This document shows positions 9,176-18,079 of a DNA stretch of 36,778 nt, in pieces. Origin of the DNA: Rickettsiales bacterium (lineage in GTDB: Bacteria > Pseudomonadota > Alphaproteobacteria > Rickettsiales > UBA1997); the NCBI GenBank assembly GCA_020054685.1, contig JAHXBS010000022.1:32685-69462 (forward strand). The letters run 5' to 3'. The position numbers and the translations under genes were made by a program. Under the pieces are notes generated by a model that ran no database searches, was not told where the DNA came from, and saw only the letters and a list, made by a program, of their open reading frames with translations. Numbering within the stretch: position 1 is the first letter of the stretch; every line of letters starts with the position of its first letter.

Positions 9176-9784
9176 TCATTGTGATTGTTTTGTCAATAGC
9201 TTTTCAATTATTTTTTTTGTTTGATATATTGTTGATATGATTGATTTATTATTATTTATTATAAAATCGCCATAATCCCTTCTTTTTATATCAGATATTT
9301 GTCTTGATGATAATATTTCAAAGATCTTATCTGAATTAGTTATATTTTGCATTTTGAGTAAATATCTTTTTTTCCTAATTTCCTTATCGCAATTTATGGT
9401 AATTAATTTATCATAAAAATATGCATTACTTTCTATTAGTAAGGGAATATTAAGAATAATAAATTTTTTATTATTTTGTAATTTAACAAAATCATTACAT
9501 ATCATCCTAATTGTTGGATGTAATATATCTTCTAATATTGTAATAATTTTGTTATATTCACAATTAGTTGAAAATAATTTTTCTCTAAGCTTATTTTTGT
9601 TTAAAATATTATTATCAAAGATTTCGGGTAAATTGTCATTAATTTTTCTAATGACTTCGCTATTATTAGCTATTAAATTTTTAACTTCTTGATCTGCATC
9701 AAATATTACTGAATCATAGTTACTAAATATTGATGATACTAGATTTTTACCAGATGATATACCTCCAGAAATACCAATAATCAT
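9176..9784 (-). CDS. coaE: Dephospho-CoA kinase
   Basis: CoaE performs the last step of coenzyme A synthesis, phosphorylating the 3'-OH of dephospho-CoA. The 202 residues match the family: GISGGISSGKN P-loop (4-14), DADQEV, a lid-like DKEIRKKRYLLK stretch, and the C-terminal RRDYGDFIINNN. The residue after the P-loop Lys13 is Asn14, where CoaE normally has Ser or Thr to hold Mg2+. The first four bases overlap the end of the mutase gene, so it is coupled to the long rpsB operon. The fold assignment is good. Whether activity is full is uncertain because of Asn14. Confidence 0.88.
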   Translation of the reverse strand: MIIGISGGISSGKNLVSSIFSNYDSVIFDADQEVKNLIANNSEVIRKINDNLPEIFDNNILNKNKLREKLFSTNCEYNKIITILEDILHPTIRMICNDFVKLQNNKKFIILNIPLLIESNAYFYDKLITINCDKEIRKKRYLLKMQNITNSDKIFEILSSRQISDIKRRDYGDFIINNNKSIISTIYQTKKIIEKLLTKQSQ

Positions 9785-11175
9785 TTTAATTCAGATATTG
9801 AAATTAATAATGAATATTTATTCATAATATCATGAAGCTCTTGCTTAATTTCATCTAGATATATTTGTGAAATGGCTTCACATCTTGCAACAATTGCAGG
9901 CTGAGTATTTGATGCCCTAAGTAACCACCAACCTCTATGATCATAACATCTAATTCCATCTATATCATTAAATTGATAATTATTATCAATTAAATATTTT
10001 TTTATTTCATTAATCAAATTAAATTTAATATTGTCATCACAATTAATCCTAATTTCACTGGTTGAATATTTTTTAGGAATTTCTTTTCTTAACTCAGATA
10101 ATTTTTTTTTTGATTTTTTGATAATATTTATAAGTCTTATTGCAGAGTATATAGCATCATCAAAGCCATAATATTTATCTGCAAAGAATATGTGTCCAGA
10201 CATCTCTCCAGCAAGAAGTGCGCCAACTTCTTTTAACTTTGATTTTATGAATGAATGGCCTGTTTTATGCATAATTGCAATACCACCAAATTCAGTTATT
10301 TTATCAAATAATATATTACTCGCCTTAACATCTGCTATGACTCTACAGCCAGGATTATTATTTATAACTTCCTTGGCAAATATAATCATTAAATCATCAC
10401 CTGATATTACCTCTCCTAAATCATCCACAACACCTATTCTATCTCCATCACCATCAAATGCTATCCCAAAGTCGCAATTTTTATCTTTAACTTTCTTTTG
10501 AAGATCAATCATATTTTTTATATCAGATGGATCTGGATGATGATTAGGAAAATTACCATCTATTTTTTCATATAATTTATAATTTATATTAGCTAATTTT
10601 GATGTTAAATTTGTAATTACATTTCCTGTAGCACCATTTCCGCAATCCCATGCAATTTTAATATCTGATATATCATTAATATTTTCAATATCTTGCATTA
10701 ATCTTTCGATATATTTATTTTCAATTTCAATGTCAGCAACATTACCCTTGCCACTAACAAATTCTCCTTTATCAACTATATTTGCTAAATGTTGAATCTC
10801 ACTACCGAAAAATGGTTTATCTTTTAATGTAATTTTAAAACCATTATGATCCTTTGGATTATGTGAGCCTGTAATCATTATTCCTGCATCACATTTTAGG
10901 TAATTAACAGCATAATATAACATTGGTGTTGGGCAAAGATGTATTAATTTAATATTAGCACCAGATTCTATAAATCCCTTTACTAGTGAATCTTTAAGAT
11001 GTGTAGAGCTTTTTCTACCATCATATCCTATAACAATATTATTATGATAATTATTATCTAAAAGATATTTAAAAAAAGCCTTAGCAATAAAATATGCATC
11101 ATTGCAAAATAATGTTTTATTAAAGACACCTCTAATATCATAAGCCCTTAAGATAGTATTATTGAATTTATGCAT
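9781..11175 (-). CDS. Phosphomannomutase/phosphoglucomutase (AlgC type)
   Basis: This is an alpha-D-phosphohexomutase that moves phosphate between the 1 and 6 positions of mannose or glucose phosphate for envelope sugars. Motifs in the 464 residues are LRAYDIRG near the start, the phosphoserine loop TGSHNP with Ser104, metal loop DGDGDR (241-246), GEMSGH, and RASNTQPAIVARCEA for phosphate binding at the end. The TGSHNP and GEMSGH forms fit the ManB/AlgC group rather than GlmM, which is separately present at 3433-4779. Substrate preference (mannose or glucose) cannot be read from the sequence. It sits 5 bases after thiG and overlaps coaE by 4 bases. Confidence 0.93.
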   Translation of the reverse strand: MHKFNNTILRAYDIRGVFNKTLFCNDAYFIAKAFFKYLLDNNYHNNIVIGYDGRKSSTHLKDSLVKGFIESGANIKLIHLCPTPMLYYAVNYLKCDAGIMITGSHNPKDHNGFKITLKDKPFFGSEIQHLANIVDKGEFVSGKGNVADIEIENKYIERLMQDIENINDISDIKIAWDCGNGATGNVITNLTSKLANINYKLYEKIDGNFPNHHPDPSDIKNMIDLQKKVKDKNCDFGIAFDGDGDRIGVVDDLGEVISGDDLMIIFAKEVINNNPGCRVIADVKASNILFDKITEFGGIAIMHKTGHSFIKSKLKEVGALLAGEMSGHIFFADKYYGFDDAIYSAIRLINIIKKSKKKLSELRKEIPKKYSTSEIRINCDDNIKFNLINEIKKYLIDNNYQFNDIDGIRCYDHRGWWLLRASNTQPAIVARCEAISQIYLDEIKQELHDIMNKYSLLISISELK

Positions 11176-11180
11176 GATTA

Positions 11181-11963
11181 TTATGTTATTTTACCGTCTA
11201 TAGGAGATGACGGGCTACCAAGATAATTTTTTTTCATTCTGCCTGCAAGAAATGATAATCTACCCGCTCTAATTGCGTATTTCATTGATTGCGCCATTAA
11301 TAAAGGATTCTTTGCTAAGGCAATTGCACTGTTCATTAATACACCATCACAGCCCATTTCCATTGCAATTGCAGCATCCGATGCTGTACCAACTCCAGCA
11401 TCAATGAGCACAGGAACATTTGACTGCGATATAATTAATTCTATATTTAATTTATTTTGAATACCTAATCCAGAACCAATAGGAGCTGCCAATGGCATAA
11501 TAGCACAACATCCTATATCTTCGAGCTCCTTAGCAACAATTGGATCGTCTGAAGTATATACCATAACCTCAAAATCATCATCAATAAGTTTTTTTGCAGC
11601 GCTAATTGTATCTACAACTTTTGGGTATAGGGTTTTATCATCTGATAAAATTTCAAGCTTTACTAAGTTCCAACCACCTGCAGCCCTTGCTAATCTTAAT
11701 GTTCTAATAGCATCATTAGCATTAAAACAACCAGCACTATTTGGAAGATATGTATATTTAGTAGGGTCTATATAATCTTGTAGCATATCATTCTTATTGT
11801 CATCAATATTTACCCTTCTAACTGCAACAGTAATTATCTCTGCTTCACTTGCTTCTAATGCAAGTTTATTTTGTTTATAATTTTTATATTTACCAGTGCC
11901 TATTAATAGTCTTGAGTTAAATTTCTTACCAGCAATATAAAGTAGATCATTAATATTATTCAT
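11181..11963 (-). CDS. thiG: Thiazole synthase
   Basis: ThiG forms the thiazole ring of thiamine from deoxyxylulose phosphate, a ThiS thiocarboxylate and a glycine imine. The 260 residues show [42 protein letters not shown], the Schiff-base Lys102 in LVKLEIL, and the phosphate-binding [26 protein letters not shown]. All are standard. No thiS, thiF, thiH/thiO or thiE is nearby; partners must be elsewhere or absent. It is placed one base after cdsA in the rpsB-cdsA operon, where many Gram-negatives have dxr. Retention of thiazole synthesis suggests the organism makes some thiamine itself. Confidence 0.95.
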   Translation of the reverse strand: MNNINDLLYIAGKKFNSRLLIGTGKYKNYKQNKLALEASEAEIITVAVRRVNIDDNKNDMLQDYIDPTKYTYLPNSAGCFNANDAIRTLRLARAAGGWNLVKLEILSDDKTLYPKVVDTISAAKKLIDDDFEVMVYTSDDPIVAKELEDIGCCAIMPLAAPIGSGLGIQNKLNIELIISQSNVPVLIDAGVGTASDAAIAMEMGCDGVLMNSAIALAKNPLLMAQSMKYAIRAGRLSFLAGRMKKNYLGSPSSPIDGKIT

Positions 11964-11964
11964 C

Positions 11965-12675
11965 TTATAAAATAAAATTACCTGGCATTAATATTACTAA
12001 AGCATATGTTATAGGTGCAACAAAAACCATCCCATCCATTCTATCTATAACACCTCCATGACCTGGAATTATTGCCCCTGAATCCTTTACATTAAATATT
12101 CTTTTAATTTTTGACTCAAATAAATCACCAAATTGCTCAATAATTGAAAGTAATATACTAATAGTTATGAAGAATAGCAATGTTCCAGGGAATATAAATG
12201 ATGAAATAACACCAACTACAGCACAAGATATAACGCCACCAAGGAGTCCAGACCAGGTTTTATTTGGACTAATTTTAGGGGCTAATTTAGGACCTTTTAG
12301 AAATTTACCAAAAAAATATGCAAAAATGTCAGTTGTCCATATTATAAAAAACATCCATAGTAATATAAATGGATCAATTTGCCTTAATTTAATAGCACAA
12401 TATATTGGTAATATTATATAAATAAAACCAAATATTTGCCAATTTGTTTTCTTTGAAGCGCTTTGTGTAATATTACCCCATTCAATTGTCATTAAAAATA
12501 CTAATATAAGAGATATTAATATAAATAGTGACATAGAGAAAAAAATTGCATATATTGCAACAGGGATAAGTATTAGTGATGATATTATTCTATTGCGTAA
12601 ATTAGAGTTATTTTTATCAATGATAAATATTTTAAATTTTTTTATTAAATTTATCATAATATTATCTTTTACCAT
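11965..12675 (-). CDS. cdsA: Phosphatidate cytidylyltransferase (CDP-diglyceride synthase)
   Basis: CdsA is an inner-membrane enzyme that makes CDP-diacylglycerol from phosphatidic acid and CTP, the branch point for phospholipids. The sequence has several hydrophobic segments and the family signature [26 protein letters not shown] near the C-terminus. It follows uppS, as in most bacteria. The longest frame starts at 12729 and would overlap uppS by 68 bases. I prefer the ATG at 12675 (14-base overlap); the ATG at 12657, just past the uppS stop, is also possible. The upstream residues are not conserved-looking. There are no disabling changes. Confidence 0.93.
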   Translation of the reverse strand: MVKDNIMINLIKKFKIFIIDKNNSNLRNRIISSLILIPVAIYAIFFSMSLFILISLILVFLMTIEWGNITQSASKKTNWQIFGFIYIILPIYCAIKLRQIDPFILLWMFFIIWTTDIFAYFFGKFLKGPKLAPKISPNKTWSGLLGGVISCAVVGVISSFIFPGTLLFFITISILLSIIEQFGDLFESKIKRIFNVKDSGAIIPGHGGVIDRMDGMVFVAPITYALVILMPGNFIL

Positions 12676-13375
12676 ATCTTCTATTTCTATTATTATATTC
12701 TTGAACACAATTAAAAAAATCGTCTTCACTAAATTCTGGCCAATATTGGTCTATAAAGCTTAATTCTGTATATGCAATTTGCCATAGCAAGAAATTACTT
12801 AATCTTTTTTCTGATCCAGTTCTTATAAGTAAATCTGGATCAGGTATATTGCTATACATATTATTAGAGATATAATCTAAACTTATATCATCTATGGTTG
12901 ATTTGTTGGCTAAAATATCATTAACAATATTTTTTATACAATATTGTATTTCTTGTCTAGAGCCATAGCTTATCGCAATTGTTAATATAAGTGAATCATT
13001 ATTAATTGTATCTTTTTCTATTCTATATATTTTTTCCTTGATATTTTCATCTATATTATCGAGATCACCAATAATATTAAGCCTTATATTATTATTATGT
13101 AAATATTGAATATCATTATCAAGATAATTATCCAAGAGATTAAACAGATTATTTACCTCATATTTGCTTCTTTGCCAATTTTCAGCAGAGAATGCATATA
13201 ATGTGAGATATTTTATGCCATATTTTAAACTTAATTTTGCAATATCCTTAATATTTTCTACACCTTTTTTATGACCCTTAATTGTACTAAGATTATTTTT
13301 TTTAGCCCATCTTGCATTACCATCCATGATAATTGCAACATGATTAGGAATATTAAAGTTTGAAGGATTATTCAT
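12662..13375 (-). CDS. uppS: Undecaprenyl diphosphate synthase (isoprenyl transferase)
   Basis: UppS is the cis-prenyltransferase that extends farnesyl diphosphate with isopentenyl units to make the C55 carrier for cell-wall and LPS sugars. The 237 residues carry HVAIIMDGNARWAK with catalytic Asp18, KGHKKGVE, LTLYAFSAENWQR, and the C-terminal DLLIRTGSEKRLSNFLLWQIAYTEL. All are hallmarks of the family. It lies 9 bases after frr, in the conserved frr-uppS-cdsA order. No isoprenoid-precursor gene is in the window. Confidence 0.96.
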   Translation of the reverse strand: MNNPSNFNIPNHVAIIMDGNARWAKKNNLSTIKGHKKGVENIKDIAKLSLKYGIKYLTLYAFSAENWQRSKYEVNNLFNLLDNYLDNDIQYLHNNNIRLNIIGDLDNIDENIKEKIYRIEKDTINNDSLILTIAISYGSRQEIQYCIKNIVNDILANKSTIDDISLDYISNNMYSNIPDPDLLIRTGSEKRLSNFLLWQIAYTELSFIDQYWPEFSEDDFFNCVQEYNNRNRRYGKR

Positions 13376-13384
13376 AAGGAATAA

Positions 13385-13939
13385 TTAAACTGACATTAAC
13401 TCCTTTTCTTTGGAATTAACTATACTATCAATTTGAGATGAAAAATCATCAGTAATATTTTGAATTATAGTAGTAAAGCCATGAATATTATCTTTAGAAC
13501 TGCTAAGTTCTTCATCCTTTTTAAAATTGTCAATTATATCTCTTCTGATATTTCTAATTGAAACCTTTTTATCCTCACCATATTTTTTGGCTAATTTGCA
13601 CATATCTTTGCGTCTTTCTTCGCTTAATTTAGGAATATTAATTCGAATTAAAGACCCCTCGCTAATAGGAGAAAAACCAATATTTGAATCAATTATAGCC
13701 TTTTCTACTGCCTTAATATTAGAGTTATCCCAAATTTGAATATTAATTGTATTAGAGTCTGCAATTGAAATAGTAGCTAATTGCGATATAGGCATAAAGC
13801 TTCCATAAACTTCAACTTTTACAGGATCTAGTAAATTTGGCCTTGCCCTGCCAGTTGAAATGCTATCTATATCTTTATTTAGCGAGTTAATTGCTTCAAG
13901 CATTTTGGACTTACATTTTTCAATATATTGATCAAGCAT
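13385..13939 (-). CDS. frr: Ribosome recycling factor
   Basis: RRF splits post-termination ribosomes together with EF-G. The 184 residues have the normal length. They show the conserved SISTGRARPNLLDPVKVEVYG, the hinge region with ISIADSNTINIQIWD, and a helical RRKDMCKLAKKYGEDKKVSIRNIRRD. The gene is 4 bases downstream of pyrH, as in the classical rpsB-tsf-pyrH-frr cluster, and is intact. Confidence 0.97.
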   Translation of the reverse strand: MLDQYIEKCKSKMLEAINSLNKDIDSISTGRARPNLLDPVKVEVYGSFMPISQLATISIADSNTINIQIWDNSNIKAVEKAIIDSNIGFSPISEGSLIRINIPKLSEERRKDMCKLAKKYGEDKKVSIRNIRRDIIDNFKKDEELSSSKDNIHGFTTIIQNITDDFSSQIDSIVNSKEKELMSV

Positions 13940-13943
13940 AGTA

Positions 13944-14675
13944 TTAATTAATTATTGTAAATTTATTATTGTTATTAATGACATTTTGCAGAGAGTCATT
14001 ATCAGAAATTGAAAAAACAATTATTGGCAATGAATTATCCTTTGCTAAAGTAATAGCAGTTTGATCCATAACCTTTAAATCGTTGTGTATAACTTCATTA
14101 TATGTAAGTTTATCATATCTTATTGCATCTTTATTTTTTTTAGGATCATCTGAATATACGCCATCAACTTGAGTACCTTTAAATATTGCATCACAAGACA
14201 TTTCAATAGCTCTTAATACTGCAGCAGTATCAGTTGTAAAGAAAGGATTACCAGTTCCAGCAACAAAAATAACAACTCTACCCTTTTGCATATGTCTAAC
14301 AGCTTTTCTTTTTATATAGGGCTCGCAAATTTTGTCCATATCTATTGCTGACAGCATCCTAGTTTCAATATTATGTGATTCAAGAGCGCTTTGCAAGGCT
14401 AGGCCATTAATACATGTTGCAAGCATACCCATATAATCAGCGCTTGCTCTCTCCATACCTATTTCATTATGTGATATACCTCTAAATATGTTACCACCAC
14501 CAACTACAATAGATATTTCACAACCTAATTCCTTAGCTTTTACAATTTGACAACATATCTTATCTAAGGATTCAGGATCATGTCCAAATTCTCTTTTTCC
14601 CATTAAAGCCTCGCCAGAAATCTTAAATAAAATTCTACGATATAATGGAAGTGAATTTGAAATCTGATTAGTCAT
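13944..14675 (-). CDS. pyrH: Uridylate kinase (UMP kinase)
   Basis: PyrH phosphorylates UMP to UDP, as a hexamer of the amino-acid-kinase fold. Motifs in 243 residues are RILFKISGEALMG (phosphate loop Lys), VVGGGNIFRG, RASADYMGMLATCING, FVAGTGNPFFTTDTAA, and GTQVDGVYSDDPKKN. The length and every conserved block fit the bacterial enzyme. It sits 11 bases after tsf in the same operon. Confidence 0.97.
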   Translation of the reverse strand: MTNQISNSLPLYRRILFKISGEALMGKREFGHDPESLDKICCQIVKAKELGCEISIVVGGGNIFRGISHNEIGMERASADYMGMLATCINGLALQSALESHNIETRMLSAIDMDKICEPYIKRKAVRHMQKGRVVIFVAGTGNPFFTTDTAAVLRAIEMSCDAIFKGTQVDGVYSDDPKKNKDAIRYDKLTYNEVIHNDLKVMDQTAITLAKDNSLPIIVFSISDNDSLQNVINNNNKFTIIN

Positions 14676-14686
14676 TAAAAAATGAA

Positions 14687-15580
14687 TTATAATTTAGTCA
14701 TTGATGCTACTTCTGCTGCAAAATCATCTTCTTCTTTCTCAATTCCTTCGCCAAGAATAAACATTTTAAAATCAATAATTTCAGTTGTGCCATTGTTTTT
14801 ACTAAAATTATTAAGTAAATCTTTTATTTTTATTTTATCATCCATTACAAAGAATTGCTCCATCAATACAACTTCTTCATAATATTTTCTAATTCTGCCC
14901 TCAACCATTTTATCAACTATATTTTGTGGTTTACCAGAGCTTTTAGCCTGTTCAGATAAAATATCGACCTCTCTTTCTAGCTTCTTAGAATCAATATTTT
15001 CAATATTAAGTGAATCTGGCTTTGCTGCAGCTATATGCATTGCAATTTGTTTTCCTAATTCATTTAATTGAGACTCCTGCGCATCTGATTTAAGAGCAAT
15101 AATCACAGCAATCTTGCCAAGATTATCATTAATTTTATTATGTATATAACTAACAATTACTCCATCATTATCAAGTGATAATGAGTCAATTCTTCTTATT
15201 TTGATATTTTCACCAATTAGACCTATTTGCTCTTTAACATTATCTTCATTATCTGATATAAATTTTTCTTTATCTTGGTAATTTATTGCACTATCTAATA
15301 GTTTAGATACAAAAACTTGAAATTTATCAGGTGTTGCAACGAAATCAGTATCTGTATTAACCTCTAATATGACCGCCTTTTTTGCGTCATTTTTAATTGC
15401 TACAACACCTTCTGCAGCAACTCTTCCTGCCTTTTTAGATGCAGAAGATAAGCCTTTTTTTCTAAGCCAATCAATTGCTTGCTCATAATTGTCATTACAC
15501 TCTGATAATGCTTTGTTACAATCTCCCATTGGAGATCCCGTTTCTTCTCTAAGCTTTTTTATTAATGTTATATTAGGCAT
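14687..15580 (-). CDS. tsf: Translation elongation factor Ts
   Basis: EF-Ts is the nucleotide exchange factor for EF-Tu. The 297 residues begin with the UBA-like domain (LIKKLREETGSPMGDCNKAL..AIDWLRKKG) and then carry the signature VNTDTDFVA (TDTDFVA at 76-82). Next are the core dimer-type domain (IAMHIAAAKP) and the C-terminal module with VLMEQFFVMD. Length and order match other bacteria. It follows rpsB by 24 bases. Confidence 0.97.
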   Translation of the reverse strand: MPNITLIKKLREETGSPMGDCNKALSECNDNYEQAIDWLRKKGLSSASKKAGRVAAEGVVAIKNDAKKAVILEVNTDTDFVATPDKFQVFVSKLLDSAINYQDKEKFISDNEDNVKEQIGLIGENIKIRRIDSLSLDNDGVIVSYIHNKINDNLGKIAVIIALKSDAQESQLNELGKQIAMHIAAAKPDSLNIENIDSKKLEREVDILSEQAKSSGKPQNIVDKMVEGRIRKYYEEVVLMEQFFVMDDKIKIKDLLNNFSKNNGTTEIIDFKMFILGEGIEKEEDDFAAEVASMTKL

Positions 15581-15604
15581 AATTTTTTAAATAATATTAA
15601 AATA

Positions 15605-16507
15605 TTAGGAATTATTGTTATTATTATCTGAATCCTGTGTGGAATCAATATTGTTCTTTATATCAAGTGATTTTTTAATTTCTTCTTTGTTAGTTTTTGG
15701 CTTTACAGCATTTTTAATAGAAGATGTTGGATCAGATTTTTTAAGTATAATTTCATCATTATCTAAATTTGAAATATCTAATCCTGATTTTTGCATAGCT
15801 TCTTTCATTCCTGCAATTGCAGCATCAGAAATTAATTTACAAAATAGCTTGATAGATTTTGTAGAATCATCATTACCAGGTATTGGATATGTTATATTAT
15901 CTGTATTGCAATTAGTGTCTAATATAGCCATAACAGGAATATTAAGTTTTATAGATTCTAATAATGCTATTGATTCTTTATTGATGTCTATAATAAATAC
16001 AAGATCTGGCTTACCTTGTATATCTTTAATACCACCTAGAGATTTTTCAAGTTTTAACCTCTTTCTTTCAAGGTCTAATTTCTCTTTTTTATTTAGACCA
16101 ATTTCATTATTTGCAAGATCAGCTTCTATTTTTCTAAGAGTTTTAATAGATTTTGATACTGTGGACCAATTAGTAAGCATTCCTCCAAGCCATCTAAAAT
16201 TAACATAATATTGTCCACATCTTTTTGCAGCAAGAGCTATAGTATCACATGCTTGTTTTTTTGTAGAAACAAAAAGAATTTTCCCGTTATTTTCAGAAAT
16301 ATTTTTTACTACTTTAAGGGATTCATTAAGAAGTCTAGCGGTTTTATCAAGGTCGATAATGCTAATATTATTTTTATTACAATAGATATATTTAGACATT
16401 TTAGGATTTCTTCTCATTGTCTTATGGCCAAAATGAGCACCAGATTCTAGTAATTGCTTTATTGTAAATTTAGGTATTTCGAAGTGACTAGAGTTAGATT
16501 TATTCAT
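15605..16507 (-). CDS. rpsB: 30S ribosomal protein S2
   Basis: S2 binds the head-body junction of the small subunit. The S2 signature is clear: LLESGAHFGHKTMRRNPKMSKYIY, ILFVSTKKQA, VNFRWLGGMLTNW, and IPVMAILDTNCN..ITYPIPGNDDS. The 300 residues include a C-terminal tail of about 60 that is polar and Lys/Asn/Asp-rich and ends in an Asn run; it is longer than the E. coli protein. The ATG is preceded by a 16-bp A/T palindrome (16508-16523) in place of a recognisable Shine-Dalgarno. It is the first gene of the operon. Confidence 0.97.
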   Translation of the reverse strand: MNKSNSSHFEIPKFTIKQLLESGAHFGHKTMRRNPKMSKYIYCNKNNISIIDLDKTARLLNESLKVVKNISENNGKILFVSTKKQACDTIALAAKRCGQYYVNFRWLGGMLTNWSTVSKSIKTLRKIEADLANNEIGLNKKEKLDLERKRLKLEKSLGGIKDIQGKPDLVFIIDINKESIALLESIKLNIPVMAILDTNCNTDNITYPIPGNDDSTKSIKLFCKLISDAAIAGMKEAMQKSGLDISNLDNDEIILKKSDPTSSIKNAVKPKTNKEEIKKSLDIKNNIDSTQDSDNNNNNS

Positions 16508-16584
16508 AATTATTTAAATAATTGGTTAAATTAAACATAATATTGTTGCAAGTAATTGCATAATTCCAAATAAAGAACACCAAT

Positions 16585-16612
16585 ATAATATCATGCTAAA
16601 AGTTTATTTCAA
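16585..16612 (-). promoter_or_regulatory. Candidate rpsB promoter 2 (sigma-70-like)
   Basis: On the minus strand TTGAAA (16607-16612) and TATTAT (16585-16590) are separated by 16 bases. Transcription would start about 70 bases before the rpsB ATG. It overlaps promoter 1; matching is by eye. Confidence 0.4.
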
Positions 16613-16639
16613 TTTACAAATAACCTATTTATTTGTCAA
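16611..16639 (-). promoter_or_regulatory. Candidate rpsB promoter 1 (sigma-70-like)
   Basis: On the minus strand a perfect -35 TTGACA (16634-16639) is followed, after 17 bases, by TAAATT (16611-16616). It lies in the 150-base gap between xseA and rpsB and could drive the long rpsB-to-coaE operon. Confidence 0.45.
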
Positions 16640-16657
16640 TTTGTAATTAATTACCTA

Positions 16658-17968
16658 TTAATTAATTATTTTTACATCCTTTTTACCATCGTAAAATTCA
16701 ATTGTAATCTTTTCATCTTTTACAAGATTTCTTGACGATGTTAAGACTTTACTATCTTTTATTGCTATTGAAAAGCCTCTTCGAAGAGTATTTTTATAGC
16801 TTAGAGCCTCTAGAAGTTTTTGATTTGAGTTTAATAAAATATTTTTTTTCTCAATATATCTTTGGACCTTATTCTTAATATATTCTTTGCTATTTGCTAA
16901 ATTACTTATATTTAGGTTAATATTTTGAAGAATTATATCCTTATTAGGGGTTGTGGCTAGAAGATTATTTTTTTTATGCAAGATATTATTCTTTATATGA
17001 CTTAGTAATTCTCTTTTTATGTGTGCTATATGTATATTATTATTTCCAATAAATTGCTTAGGATCTATTAAATTCTTTTTTTTACTATTAATTATATTTA
17101 TATTTTCAATTATATATTTACTGCAATAATATTGAACTTTATCAAATAAATGATCAATATTAATTTTTAAATCATAAATATTTGGAGTTATCAATTCTGC
17201 TGCTGCTGAAGGTGTAGGAGCCCTTAGATCAGCTACATAATCAATTAATACTGAATCAGTTTCATGGCCAATTGCAGATATTATTGGTATTTCTGATTTA
17301 TATATAGATCTAACCATTAACTCATCATTAAATGGCAATAAATCCTCAAAAGATCCACCACCTCTTGCAATTATTATTAATTCTACATCATTTATTCTAT
17401 TAAAATATTCAATTCCAGATATAATATCATTAACACATTTAGAACCTTGAACACTAACATTATATAATTTAATATTTAGCGGATATCTTTGATTAATTCT
17501 ATGCTTAATATCTTCAATTACTGCACCAGTTTTTGATGTAATAATACCGATATTTTTAGGGTATTTTACTAATTTTTGCTTATTATCATTACTAAATAGG
17601 CCTTCTTTTTCTAGCTTTATTCTTGTTTCTTCTATTTTTTTAAGTAAAGAGCCAATTCCAGCAATCTCTATTTTTTCTACTATTATTTGATAATTTGATC
17701 TAGCTCCATATGTTGTAACTCTGCCTGAAGCAATAACTTCGATTCCATTATCAATTTTAAAATCAATTTTTCTAGCATTATTACTAAAACAAATAGCTGA
17801 TATAATAGAGTCATTTTCTTTCAAGCTAAAATATAAATGACTTGATCTATGCTCCCTAAAACCAGTAATCTCTCCTCTAATTCTTATATAGCCAAAAGAG
17901 TCTTCAACTATTTTTTTAATAGTATTTGAAAATTCACATACGCCATATTCTGGAACATTCATATTCAA
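16658..17968 (-). CDS. xseA: Exodeoxyribonuclease VII large subunit
   Basis: XseA is the large subunit of the single-strand-specific exonuclease VII. The 436 residues start with the OB-fold domain (PEYGVCEFSNTIKKIVEDSFGYIRIRGEITGFR..SSHLYFSLKEND). Then comes the catalytic domain with IGIITSKTGAVIEDI, IIIARGGGSFEDLLPFNDE, SAIGHETDSVLIDYVADLRAPTPSAAAEL, a long helical region, and the C-terminal LRRGFSIA. All blocks are present. The small subunit xseB is not in the window. It is transcribed away from the nitronate monooxygenase gene, and it ends 150 bases before rpsB. Confidence 0.95.
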   Translation of the reverse strand: MNMNVPEYGVCEFSNTIKKIVEDSFGYIRIRGEITGFREHRSSHLYFSLKENDSIISAICFSNNARKIDFKIDNGIEVIASGRVTTYGARSNYQIIVEKIEIAGIGSLLKKIEETRIKLEKEGLFSNDNKQKLVKYPKNIGIITSKTGAVIEDIKHRINQRYPLNIKLYNVSVQGSKCVNDIISGIEYFNRINDVELIIIARGGGSFEDLLPFNDELMVRSIYKSEIPIISAIGHETDSVLIDYVADLRAPTPSAAAELITPNIYDLKINIDHLFDKVQYYCSKYIIENINIINSKKKNLIDPKQFIGNNNIHIAHIKRELLSHIKNNILHKKNNLLATTPNKDIILQNINLNISNLANSKEYIKNKVQRYIEKKNILLNSNQKLLEALSYKNTLRRGFSIAIKDSKVLTSSRNLVKDEKITIEFYDGKKDVKIIN

Positions 17969-18079
17969 TATTATAAATTTAATTTATATTATCTGCTTGA
18001 TTGCTAATATTAATTGATTATAAATCAATTACAATTTATAATTTACAATTTATTATTTAAAACATTAAAATCTTATATT

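Noticed and set aside
15615-16208. 197-residue frame antisense to rpsB
   Set aside because: Long because of the codon pattern of rpsB on the other strand; no family features, and rpsB is certain.
16508-16523. 16-bp perfect palindrome AATTATTTAAATAATT just before the rpsB ATG, as an autoregulatory hairpin
   Set aside because: All A/T; with this base composition I estimate a few such palindromes by chance in the window, so position alone is not enough.
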